From positions 1 through 11,279 of the forward strand of contig RGGX01000026.1 of assembly GCA_010024485.1 (NCBI GenBank): a stretch of DNA of 11,279 nt, read 5' to 3'. This DNA comes from Actinomycetota bacterium (GTDB taxonomy: Bacteria; Actinomycetota; Acidimicrobiia; Acidimicrobiales; Ilumatobacteraceae). Position numbers and translations under genes: made by a program. The notes beneath the pieces were generated by a model. The model worked only from the letters and a program-made list of their open reading frames with translations. It had not been told where the DNA came from and did no database searches. Positions within the stretch are counted from its first letter, which is position 1. The number at the start of each line of letters is the position of its first letter. Positions 1-5,662 of this stretch are shown in pieces.

Positions 1-389
1 TCGGCCACCGCCTCGATCTCGACCCCACCCTGCGCGGACAGCATCAGCAGGTGTTTCTTCGCACCGCGATCGAGCGTGAAACTGGCGTAGTACTCCTCGT
101 CGATGTCGGAGGCGTTCTCGACCCAGAGACGCTCGACGACGTGCCCCTTGATGTCCATGCCGAGGATGTTCCCAGCGTGGAGACGGACCTCGTCCGCATC
201 GGCAGCCAGCTTGATACCCCCGGCCTTGCCTCGGCCGCCGACCTGCACCTGGGCCTTCACGACGACCGGATAGCCGGCCGCCTCAGCCGCCGACACCGCC
301 TCGTCGACGGTCAGCGCAACATCGCCGGCGCTCACCGGGATGTCGTAGCGGGCGAAGTACTGCTTGCCCTGGTATTCGAACAGGTCCAT
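1..389 (-). CDS. sucC: Succinyl-CoA ligase (ADP-forming) beta subunit, N-terminal part
   Basis: SucC carries the nucleotide-binding ATP-grasp fold of succinyl-CoA synthetase, which with SucD converts succinyl-CoA, ADP and phosphate to succinate, CoA and ATP in the cytoplasmic citric acid cycle. About 129 codons are visible. The protein opens MDLFEYQGKQYFARYDIPV, the usual SucC start, followed by the lysine-rich ATP-grasp segment VVKAQVQVGGRGKAGG (about residues 45-60), and later a DEEYYASFTLDR segment typical of the family. The remaining two thirds lie beyond the window edge, where sucD would be expected. The ATG is preceded by a GAGAGGA Shine-Dalgarno sequence lying in the 3' end of the upstream gene, only 3 bases away, so the two genes are surely co-transcribed and probably translationally coupled. 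The family call is very secure; only the missing C-terminus is unseen. Confidence 0.95.
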   Translation of the reverse strand, partial: MDLFEYQGKQYFARYDIPVSAGDVALTVDEAVSAAEAAGYPVVVKAQVQVGGRGKAGGIKLAADADEVRLHAGNILGMDIKGHVVERLWVENASDIDEEYYASFTLDRGAKKHLLMLSAQGGVEIEAVA

Positions 390-392
390 GTG

Positions 393-797
393 TCAGTCCT
401 CTCGTTCGTCGAGTGCGGTCTCGAGCCACGCGCTGATGCCCTTCAGCGAGGCCCCCGGCTGGAAGATCTCAGCGACCCCCTGATCGCGGAGCGCCCGCGC
501 GTCGGCGTCGGGGATGACCCCTCCTCCGAAGACGAGCACATGGGAGAGGTCACGATCACCGAGCTCGGACATCACCCTCGGGAACAACGTCAGGTGGGCC
601 CCCGACAGAAGGGACAGCCCGACAGCGTCGGCGTCCTCCTGGAGGACCGTCTCGGCGATCTGCTCCGGCGTCTGGTGGAGACCGGTGTAGATCACCTCGA
701 AGCCGTGGTCGCGCAGCGCCCGGGTGATGGTCTTCGCGCCCCGGTCATGACCGTCGAGGCCGGGTTTGCCGACGACGACGCGGTAGGGGCGCTTCAC
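393..797 (-). CDS. Cobalamin-binding (small) subunit of methylmalonyl-CoA mutase type
   Basis: This 134-residue protein is a free-standing B12-binding domain equivalent to the C-terminal domain of methylmalonyl-CoA mutase, which interconverts (R)-methylmalonyl-CoA and succinyl-CoA. Residues 8-22 contain GKPGLDGHDRGAK, including the DxHxxG motif (D15, H17, G20) whose histidine replaces dimethylbenzimidazole as lower ligand of cobalt. SLLSGAH (62-68) and the glycine run GGGVIP (91-96) complete the Rossmann-like cobalamin site. The length equals one B12 domain, so the catalytic TIM-barrel subunit must be encoded elsewhere. The start is GTG at 797-795; no good Shine-Dalgarno is visible, but a TAGGGT hexamer lies 9 bases upstream. 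The stop is 3 bases before sucC, so the product of the mutase is the substrate of the next enzyme. A related mutase (such as ethylmalonyl- or isobutyryl-CoA mutase) is possible, though the sucC link favours methylmalonyl-CoA. Confidence 0.9.
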   Translation of the reverse strand: MKRPYRVVVGKPGLDGHDRGAKTITRALRDHGFEVIYTGLHQTPEQIAETVLQEDADAVGLSLLSGAHLTLFPRVMSELGDRDLSHVLVFGGGVIPDADARALRDQGVAEIFQPGASLKGISAWLETALDERED

Positions 798-806
798 AAC
801 TGGAAG

Positions 807-812
807 ACCCTA
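807..812 (-). promoter_or_regulatory. Candidate -10 element for the B12-subunit/sucC operon
   Basis: Read on the minus strand, TAGGGT fits the actinobacterial -10 pattern TANNNT and ends 9 bases before the GTG start. Transcription from it would give a 5' leader of only two or three bases. No convincing -35 hexamer is seen at the usual distance. Position and sequence support it, but the call is inference. Confidence 0.45.
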
Positions 813-880
813 TTCGCTGGGCCGAGTGAGCGGCCAACCGGCTCGCCGGAGACGGTCCGGGTTCGCCGAGGGAGTCATGG

Positions 881-900
881 TGATACCGATCTGGTATCAT
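881..900 (+). promoter_or_regulatory. Operator palindrome overlapping the -10 of the toxin-antitoxin operon
   Basis: TGATACC (881-887) and GGTATCA (893-899) are perfect 7-base inverted repeats around a 5-base centre. The right arm contains TATCAT (895-900), a good -10 hexamer, followed after exactly 6 bases by the GTG start of the antitoxin at 907. Ribbon-helix-helix antitoxins bind such palindromes, alone or with the toxin, so binding here should block RNA polymerase. The placement predicts an autorepressed, leaderless mRNA. The palindrome is seen directly; its role is inferred. Confidence 0.75.
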
Positions 901-906
901 TACTGC

Positions 907-1113
907 GTGGCCTTCACCGTTCGCACCGACCCGACGCTTGAGGCCGCGCTCACGGCACTTGCCGAATCGGAGTCCATCTCCCGCCAGGAAGTCATCAGAA
1001 GGGCAGTCATGGAACGATTCGAACGTGCCGGCCATCGTGCTGCGGTGTCCGACTCCGCCTCGCGAATGATCGATCGATGGGGTGACGTCCTCGATCGACT
1101 CGGCTCGGAATGA
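907..1113 (+). CDS. Ribbon-helix-helix (CopG-like) antitoxin paired with Doc toxin
   Basis: This 68-residue cytoplasmic protein is the likely antitoxin and autorepressor of the following toxin. Residues 1-40 fit a ribbon-helix-helix DNA-binding domain: a short strand (AFTVRTD), a helix rich in alanine and leucine (LEAALTALAE), a turn (SESIS) and a second helix (RQEVIRRAVMERF). Residues 45-68, ending RWGDVLDRLGSE, form an amphipathic tail probably used to mask the toxin. The GTG at 907 is chosen because the family starts just before the first strand and because a -10-like hexamer lies 6 bases upstream. In-frame starts at 826 (GTG) and 877 (ATG) would place the operator inside the gene and add residues unlike the family. 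The stop overlaps the toxin start (ATGA). Doc toxins are more often paired with Phd antitoxins, so an RHH partner is the less common arrangement. Confidence 0.8.
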   Translation: MAFTVRTDPTLEAALTALAESESISRQEVIRRAVMERFERAGHRAAVSDSASRMIDRWGDVLDRLGSE

Positions 1114-1499
1114 ACAACACCGTCCACCTCGATCTCGACGACATCCTCGATCTGGTCCGCCGACTCGGCGTGGGGCCGATCCGCGACCTTGGACTCATCG
1201 ACTCCGCGGTCGCCCGGCCGAGATCGAGTGCTTTCGGCGAGGACGCGTATCCGACGGTCGCCCTGAAAGCCGCTGCGCTCCTCCACTCGCTGGCAGCAAA
1301 CCATGGTCTCGTCGACGGCAACAAACGGCTCGCGTGGTTGGCGACCACCGTCTTCTGCGATCTCAACGGAGTGGAGTGCTCGCTCGACGACGATGCCGCT
1401 TTCACGTTGGTCTGGGACATCGCGGCGGGCCTCGAGCACCTCCCATCAATCGTCGACCGGCTCGCTCTGCGACGCCTGGATGGCTCAAGACTCGACTGA
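1110..1499 (+). CDS. doc: Doc (Fic/Doc-fold) toxin
   Basis: The 129-residue protein has the length and core motif of Doc toxins, which in characterised cases phosphorylate translation factor EF-Tu and stop protein synthesis. The signature reads NHGLVDGNKR (residues 64-73), matching the Doc pattern HxFx(D/E)(A/G)NKR: H65, D69, G70, N71, K72 and R73 are present, while the usual phenylalanine at position 67 is leucine. The segment AFGEDAYPTVALKAAALLHSL before it and LAWLATTVF after it are typical of actinobacterial Doc proteins. With the catalytic residues intact, I see no reason to call it inactive. It overlaps the antitoxin stop by 4 bases (ATGA), giving translational coupling, and should be held in check by the antitoxin and the palindrome at 881-899. 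The target EF-Tu is inferred from family members, not visible in this sequence. Confidence 0.9.
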   Translation: MNNTVHLDLDDILDLVRRLGVGPIRDLGLIDSAVARPRSSAFGEDAYPTVALKAAALLHSLAANHGLVDGNKRLAWLATTVFCDLNGVECSLDDDAAFTLVWDIAAGLEHLPSIVDRLALRRLDGSRLD

Positions 1500-1516
1500 A
1501 CGGCCACACTGTCGTC

Positions 1517-2008
1517 GTGCGACTCCCCGAGTTCCGAAGCCCCCTGGCTCGAGCCGTGCTCCCCGTCGTCGGGGGGCTCATCGTCCTCGCGCTGATCGGC
1601 TCCTTCACCTGGGGCATGGCGGCCGTCATCTCATCGGGGGGTGCGGAGAGCTCCGAGCGACTCGCGCCGTCGACCTTCACGGTCGGCAATGTCGAGTTCC
1701 TCAGCGATCTCGTCGAGAGCGACGGACCCCTGCTCTTCGCCGAACTCGGCACCCCGGTCGGAGCTCGCTCCATCGTTGTCGACCACACCGGCGATGACCC
1801 CGCGCTCGGATGGCGTGTCTACTGGGCCTACCCGGCCGACCGTGGGCCCGACTGCATCGTCGAGCAGGTGCTGGGCACCGACCGCTTCATCGACTGTGAG
1901 GGACGGGAGATCACGGTCGACCAACTCTCACCCCCGGACGTGGGTGTCCGTCCGGTCGTCTACGACTCGACGCGTCTCGAGATCGATCTCCGGGGTGTCG
2001 CTGACTGA
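1517..2008 (+). CDS. Conserved-looking membrane-anchored protein of unknown function
   Basis: I do not recognise a characterised family. The 163-residue product has a short positively charged N-terminus (MRLPEFRSPLARAV), one hydrophobic segment at about residues 14-39 that looks like a signal anchor, and an extracytoplasmic domain of about 120 residues. That domain contains an HTGDDP turn (90-95), an aromatic strand (WRVYWAYPADRG, 99-110) and two cysteines, C113 and C127, in DCIVEQ and FIDCEGRE, followed by SPPDVGVRPVV. The cysteines could form a disulphide outside the cell. The F-DC-G pattern faintly recalls Rieske-like beta domains but without the ligand histidines. The GTG at 1517 gives the neatest N-terminus before the membrane segment; no Shine-Dalgarno sequence precedes it. 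It follows the Doc gene by 17 bases and converges on the flavodoxin gene 9 bases away. A functional link to the toxin pair is doubtful. Confidence 0.75.
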   Translation: MRLPEFRSPLARAVLPVVGGLIVLALIGSFTWGMAAVISSGGAESSERLAPSTFTVGNVEFLSDLVESDGPLLFAELGTPVGARSIVVDHTGDDPALGWRVYWAYPADRGPDCIVEQVLGTDRFIDCEGREITVDQLSPPDVGVRPVVYDSTRLEIDLRGVAD

Positions 2009-2017
2009 GTGCCGCGA

Positions 2018-2455
2018 TCAGGCGCGCTCGACCGCGCCGAGCAGCCGGTCGACGAATGCATCGCAGTGCTCCTCGATCCGGCTCCGCTTGATGAGGAGAC
2101 CCCCGATCACCTCGGCGCCGGTCGACCCCATCGCGGTCGACATCCGATCGAGACTCCGCCCGGCATCGAGCGCGTAGGTCAGGAAACCAGCGATCCGCTT
2201 GCCGCGCATCGTCGGCAGGTTCGCGATCTCCGCCGCCGCCCACGGTGCCTGACCGACCACGAACAACCCATGCGTCCAGGTTCCGACCAACACGACATCG
2301 GCCTGCTGGATCGACGCCAGATCGGGTCGACGCACCCGCGACAGGCCGGTGATCGACCACCCCTCCTCACTCAGGCCGCCGGCGATCCGCTCGGCCGCTC
2401 GGGTGGTGTTGCCGGTGAGGCTCTCGACGAGCAGTGCTGCCTTCATCGCCGACAT
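2018..2455 (-). CDS. Flavodoxin-family protein
   Basis: This 145-residue protein is the size of a short-chain flavodoxin, a cytoplasmic FMN-binding electron carrier or a flavin-using enzyme domain. The FMN phosphate loop is SLTGNTT (residues 12-18), right after the first strand (MKAALLVE). The second FMN-contact loop is VGTWTHG (57-63), with W60 placed to stack on the isoalloxazine ring, and a third loop is FLTYALDAG (91-99). It lacks the long insertion of long-chain flavodoxins. ATG codons at 2455 and 2446 are both possible; the second begins nearer the first strand, and neither has a good Shine-Dalgarno sequence. It lies 25 bases downstream of the pcrA helicase gene on the same strand and is probably expressed with it, although the two have no obvious shared role. 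Its redox partner cannot be deduced from the sequence. Confidence 0.85.
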   Translation of the reverse strand: MSAMKAALLVESLTGNTTRAAERIAGGLSEEGWSITGLSRVRRPDLASIQQADVVLVGTWTHGLFVVGQAPWAAAEIANLPTMRGKRIAGFLTYALDAGRSLDRMSTAMGSTGAEVIGGLLIKRSRIEEHCDAFVDRLLGAVERA

Positions 2456-2480
2456 TCAACCAGACTCGCGCCGCACCATG

Positions 2481-4814
2481 TCAGCCACGTCGGGTGAGTG
2501 GCGCCCATGCGAGCGCCAGATGCTTGGATCCGACCCCGGCGAAGTTCACCACCGCCTCGGCGCGATCACCCGACCCCGTGATCTCGATGATCACGCCCTC
2601 ACCGAACGCTGGATGCGAGACATCGTCGCCGACCCGAAAACCGATCTCGTGGGCGTTGGAACGTTGAGCTGGCGTCGACCCGGCCCTCAGCGCCGCTTCC
2701 ACGACCCGCTCGCGGTGAGCCTCATCGACGTCTCGATCGACCGCGCGTCGTCGATACCCGGGCACCGACGACCGCGCGGCATCCCAGTCAGACCTCGAGG
2801 ATCCGCGCGAGGTGCCCATCCCCCCATCGGCGTCACCCTGCACGTCGAAGAGCTCATCGGGGATCTCGTCGAAGAATCGGGACGGCGGGTTGTACTGGGT
2901 GGATCCGAACAGCATCCGCGACCAGGAGTGGGTCATGTGGAGTTGCTGCATCGCACGGGTGATGCCCACATAGGCGAGGCGGCGCTCCTCCTCCATCTCA
3001 TCGGGGTCGGTGAGGGCGCGATGATGCGGGAAGACGCCCTCCTCGACACCGATGAGGAACACATAGGGGAACTCGAGGCCCTTCGCCGCGTGGAGGGTCA
3101 TGAGGACCACCCGGTCGTCGCCGCTCAGTTCGTCGGTATCGGCGACGAGCGACACCTGCTCCAGGAACTCATCGATGCGGGTGAACTCGCGGGCCGATCC
3201 GACGAGCTCACCGAGGTTCTCGATCCGGCCATGGGATTCGACGGTGTCGGCCTGCTCGAGGTCGGCGAGGTAACCCGAGCGCTCGAGCACCGACTGCAGC
3301 ACGTCACCGGGACCGAGATCGTCGGCCTCCGGCGCGGGGTCATCCATCGCGGCTCGAACCTCGTCGATCAGCCCGCAGAACGACTCGAGTCCCTTGGCGG
3401 CGCGGCCTCCGACCCCGGCCTCGTGAGCCCGTCGACAGGCATCGAGGAAGGTGACCCCCTCGGCTGCGGCGAACTCGTCGAGTCGGGCGACGCTCGTGTC
3501 GCCGATCCCGCGTTTCGGCACGTTGAGAACGCGTTTGACGCTCACCTCATCGGCCGGATTGACCACCGCCCTCAGGTAGGCCAGCGCGTCCTTGATCTCG
3601 CGCCGGTCGTAGAAGCGGGTACCCCCGACGACCTGGTACGGGACGCCGAGACGCATGAAGGCCTCCTCGACCACTCGGCTCTGCGCGTTGGTGCGATAGA
3701 GGACGGCGATGTCGTTCCAGGCGGCGCCGCGCTCGGACGAGAGCTGACGAACCGTGGACGCCACCCAGGTCGACTCATCACCCTCGTCGGTCGCGTAGTA
3801 GCGGACGATCCGTGCACCCTCGCCGGAGTCGGTCCACAGGTCCTTGTCCTTCCGGCCGACGTTGTTGACGATGACCGCGTTCGCCGCATCGAGGATGGTC
3901 TGGGTCGACCGGTAGTTCTGGCTGAGGACGATCGTGGTCACATCGGCGAAGGCATCCTCGAACTGCATGATGTTGCGGAGGTCGGCGCCACGGAACCGGT
4001 AGACGCTCTGATCGCTGTCGCCCACCACGCAGACGTTGTGATCAGCGGTCGGGTCATCGGCGGCGGCCAACTGCAGGACGATCTCGTTCTGGGCGAGGTT
4101 GGTGTCCTGGTACTCGTCGACGAGGAGGTGCGCGAAGCGACGGCGGTACTCCTCGAGGACGTCGGGGTGCTCGCGGAAGAGCCTGACGACATTGACCAGC
4201 AGGTCGTCGAAGTCCATCGAGCCTGACCGCTCGAGACGCGACTGGTATTCGGTGTAGATGTCGGCGTGCTTGCGCTGGAATATGTCATCGGCCCGAGCCA
4301 CCGCCTCGCGGGGGTCGACGAGCTCGTTCTTGAGGAGCGAGATGTGCGCGTGCGCGGCCCGAGACGCGAACCGCTTCGCATCGAGGCCGAGGTCACGGAC
4401 CACATAGCCGGTCAAGCGAACGGCATCGGCCTGGTCGTAGATGGAGAAGGTTCGCGGGTAACCGATCCGGTCGGCGTGCGCGCGCAGGATGCGGACGCAG
4501 GCCGAGTGGAAGGTGCTGACCCACATGGCCTTGACCACCGGCCCGACGAGCGTCGCCACCCGCTCGCGCATCTCGGCGGCGGCCTTGTTGGTGAACGTGA
4601 TGGCGAGGATCGAGGTCGGATGAACCCCGGAGCGCACCAGGTGAGCGATCCGATGGGTGAGCACCCGGGTCTTGCCCGAACCGGCTCCCGCGACCACCAG
4701 CAGAGGGCCTCCGGGATGGACGACCGCGTCGAACTGGTCGGGGTTGAGGCCATCGAGGAGCGGATCGTCACTCGAGTCCGGTGCCGACAGGGGGAGTTGC
4801 CCGGAGTCCGACAT
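2481..4814 (-). CDS. pcrA: ATP-dependent DNA helicase, UvrD/PcrA type (superfamily 1A)
   Basis: This 777-residue protein unwinds DNA 3' to 5' in nucleotide excision repair, in clearing recombination intermediates and at stalled RNA polymerase. All SF1A motifs appear in order: Walker A AGAGSGKT (42-49), motif Ia ITFTNKAAA (72-80), Walker B LVDEYQDTN (231-239), motif III GDSDQSVYRFRGA (265-277), motif IV SQNYRST (298-304), motif V LMTLHAAKGLEF (571-582) and motif VI VGITRA (616-621). The length matches PcrA. The C-terminus (about 723-774; FRVGDDVSHPAFGEG) is the Tudor-like domain that contacts RNA polymerase, linked by an acidic, glycine- and serine-rich stretch (655-700). The ATG is preceded by GGAGGT just 2 bases away and by a TAGGAT hexamer 9 bases away. 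It appears to lead an operon with the flavodoxin gene. PcrA versus UvrD naming is convention; the family is certain. Confidence 0.97.
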   Translation of the reverse strand: MSDSGQLPLSAPDSSDDPLLDGLNPDQFDAVVHPGGPLLVVAGAGSGKTRVLTHRIAHLVRSGVHPTSILAITFTNKAAAEMRERVATLVGPVVKAMWVSTFHSACVRILRAHADRIGYPRTFSIYDQADAVRLTGYVVRDLGLDAKRFASRAAHAHISLLKNELVDPREAVARADDIFQRKHADIYTEYQSRLERSGSMDFDDLLVNVVRLFREHPDVLEEYRRRFAHLLVDEYQDTNLAQNEIVLQLAAADDPTADHNVCVVGDSDQSVYRFRGADLRNIMQFEDAFADVTTIVLSQNYRSTQTILDAANAVIVNNVGRKDKDLWTDSGEGARIVRYYATDEGDESTWVASTVRQLSSERGAAWNDIAVLYRTNAQSRVVEEAFMRLGVPYQVVGGTRFYDRREIKDALAYLRAVVNPADEVSVKRVLNVPKRGIGDTSVARLDEFAAAEGVTFLDACRRAHEAGVGGRAAKGLESFCGLIDEVRAAMDDPAPEADDLGPGDVLQSVLERSGYLADLEQADTVESHGRIENLGELVGSAREFTRIDEFLEQVSLVADTDELSGDDRVVLMTLHAAKGLEFPYVFLIGVEEGVFPHHRALTDPDEMEEERRLAYVGITRAMQQLHMTHSWSRMLFGSTQYNPPSRFFDEIPDELFDVQGDADGGMGTSRGSSRSDWDAARSSVPGYRRRAVDRDVDEAHRERVVEAALRAGSTPAQRSNAHEIGFRVGDDVSHPAFGEGVIIEITGSGDRAEAVVNFAGVGSKHLALAWAPLTRRG

Positions 4815-4823
4815 GGACCTCCG

Positions 4824-4829
4824 ATCCTA
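4824..4829 (-). promoter_or_regulatory. Candidate -10 element for pcrA
   Basis: On the minus strand TAGGAT, a strong TANNNT match, ends 9 bases before the pcrA ATG. The same spacing is seen for TAGGGT before the B12-subunit gene. If used, transcription would begin inside or after the GGAGGT at 4822-4817, so that apparent ribosome binding site would be partly missing from the mRNA. A promoter further upstream remains possible. Confidence 0.4.
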
Positions 4830-4880
4830 CGACGGGGGTGTTCGCCTCGGTGCCACCAACCCGACGGGCGCGGACAAAGG

Positions 4881-4912
4881 TCGGAGGCCCGGGCTCACGC
4901 CAGGGCCTCCGA
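4881..4912 (-). terminator. Intrinsic-type terminator after the secreted-protein gene
   Basis: Perfect 10-base inverted repeats, TCGGAGGCCC (4881-4890) and GGGCCTCCGA (4903-4912), flank a 12-base loop. On the minus strand the stem is followed by CCTTTGTCCG, with only a short run of T. It lies 22 bases beyond the stop of the gene at 4935-5540 and upstream of the pcrA start, so it should end the two-component/secreted-protein transcription unit. The GC-rich stem compensates for the weak T tract, as is common in actinobacteria. Confidence 0.75.
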
Positions 4913-4934
4913 TTTCGGGGGGTCGAGTCGAGAG

Positions 4935-5540
4935 TCAGCGACCCCTGTCGCGATGACCCTCCATTCGCTCGGTCGGGCCCGCCGTGTTCACCCGCTCGGA
5001 CACGCGGTCGGTGATGTCGGCGAGCTTCGCAGCGGCCTCCTCCTCGGTCAGCGAGCCCTCCTCGACGTGCTCGGCGATGCGCTCCTCGGCCTCGGCGACG
5101 AGGGCCGCCACGAGATCGTCGGAGCTCACACCGTTGGCCGCCGCGACCTCCGCAAGCGTGCTGCCAGCAACGAGTTCCGCCCGCAGGGTCTCGGCGTCGA
5201 TACCGAGCAGATCGGTCACGACCTCCGAGCGAGCGGCCAGGTCGCGACCACCCCGATGACCCTCACCACGGCGACGCATCGACTCGACGAGATGCTGCGA
5301 GACGGCGTCGGCCTGATCACCGTCGATCGTCGCATCGTCGACGAGGGGCTGCAGCACCTCTCGAATCCGTGATGCGCGGTCCACGTGGTCGTCCCCGTTG
5401 TCGAGGTCTGCGTCTACCGTGTCGACCATCGGGGCGTCGGCGGCACTCGTCAGCCCGGGCACCCCGGCTGCGAACCCGATCGCCCCACCGGCCAGCAGAC
5501 CCGCGGTGACCGTTGCGATGCTCTTGCGATTGATAGCCAT
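4935..5540 (-). CDS. Secreted helical protein of unknown function, probable target of the adjacent two-component system
   Basis: The 201-residue product has an N-terminal signal: basic NRK, a hydrophobic alanine/glycine stretch (about 8-30), and a likely cleavage region around TSAADA (31-36). The mature part is acidic and alpha-helical. Two related motifs stand out: PLVDDATIDGDQADAVSQHL (about 65-84) and VEEGSLTEEEAAAKLADI (159-176), both of the form 'acidic turn, T/S-I/L, helix with E/Q-A'. Between them is LGIDAETLRAEL followed by STLAEVAAANGVSSDDLVAAL (112-147), a helix-turn-helix-like pattern I have met in actinobacterial secreted proteins of unknown role. A charged region (RRRGEGHRGGRD, 89-100) separates the halves. 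The start ATG at 5540 has a strong AAGGAG Shine-Dalgarno 8 bases away; an in-frame extension to 5657 would place the signal sequence internally. It follows the kinase gene by 122 bases, which hold phased GGTGAG boxes, and ends in a terminator. No enzymatic motif is visible. Confidence 0.8.
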   Translation of the reverse strand: MAINRKSIATVTAGLLAGGAIGFAAGVPGLTSAADAPMVDTVDADLDNGDDHVDRASRIREVLQPLVDDATIDGDQADAVSQHLVESMRRRGEGHRGGRDLAARSEVVTDLLGIDAETLRAELVAGSTLAEVAAANGVSSDDLVAALVAEAEERIAEHVEEGSLTEEEAAAKLADITDRVSERVNTAGPTERMEGHRDRGR

Positions 5541-5559
5541 GTTCTCTCTCCTTCCCGGG

Positions 5560-5597
5560 GGACACCGTGTCCTCCGATGGGTCCCACTCTCGGGACC
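5560..5597. repeat. Two short perfect palindromes in the leader of the secreted-protein gene
   Basis: GGACAC-C-GTGTCC (5560-5572) and GGTCCC-N6-GGGACC (5580-5597) are each perfect inverted repeats with 6-base arms. They lie between the ribosome binding site at about 5549-5554 and the phased GGTGAG boxes. They may form mRNA hairpins in the leader or bind a second regulator. In GC-rich DNA arms this short can arise by chance; two side by side are mildly suggestive. Confidence 0.4.
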
Positions 5598-5600
5598 GCC

Positions 5601-5639
5601 GGTGAGAGGCGACCATGACCGAGGTGAGAGTCCGGTGAG
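5601..5639. promoter_or_regulatory. Phased GGTGAG boxes, candidate response-regulator binding region
   Basis: GGTGAG occurs at 5601-5606, 5623-5628 and 5634-5639 (CTCACC on the strand of the regulated gene). The spacings are 22 and 11 bases, all on one face of the helix. OmpR/PhoB-family regulators bind as dimers to direct hexamer-like repeats at 11-base intervals. A matching 11-base pair lies upstream of the response regulator gene itself at 7678-7694. The array sits 61-99 bases upstream of the secreted-protein start, a plausible activator position. Confidence 0.65.
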
Positions 5640-5662
5640 AGCCCGGCGGGCCGTCACCGAAC

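Noticed and set aside
826..906. Upstream starts (GTG 826, ATG 877) for the antitoxin
   Set aside because: They would put the operator and -10 hexamer inside the gene and add a tail unlike RHH proteins; GTG 907 fits both family and promoter.
51..941. 296-residue open frame on the plus strand opposite sucC and the B12 subunit
   Set aside because: Both minus-strand genes are unmistakable and the open frame crosses both as well as the toxin-antitoxin promoter.
1517..2008. Membrane protein as a third toxin-antitoxin component
   Set aside because: The gene is only 17 bases after doc, but its composition and anchor architecture suggest an unrelated chromosomal gene; nothing in it resembles known third components.
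2021..2038. GGCGCG-N6-CGCGCC hairpin near the convergent ends of the flavodoxin and unknown membrane-protein genes
   Set aside because: It lies inside the flavodoxin coding end, has a short stem and no T tract; chance in GC-rich DNA is as likely as a terminator.
2349..4226. 625-residue open frame on the plus strand opposite pcrA
   Set aside because: It is antisense to a helicase with every SF1A motif in place. Long open antisense frames are expected in GC-rich coding DNA, and the translation shows no family motif.
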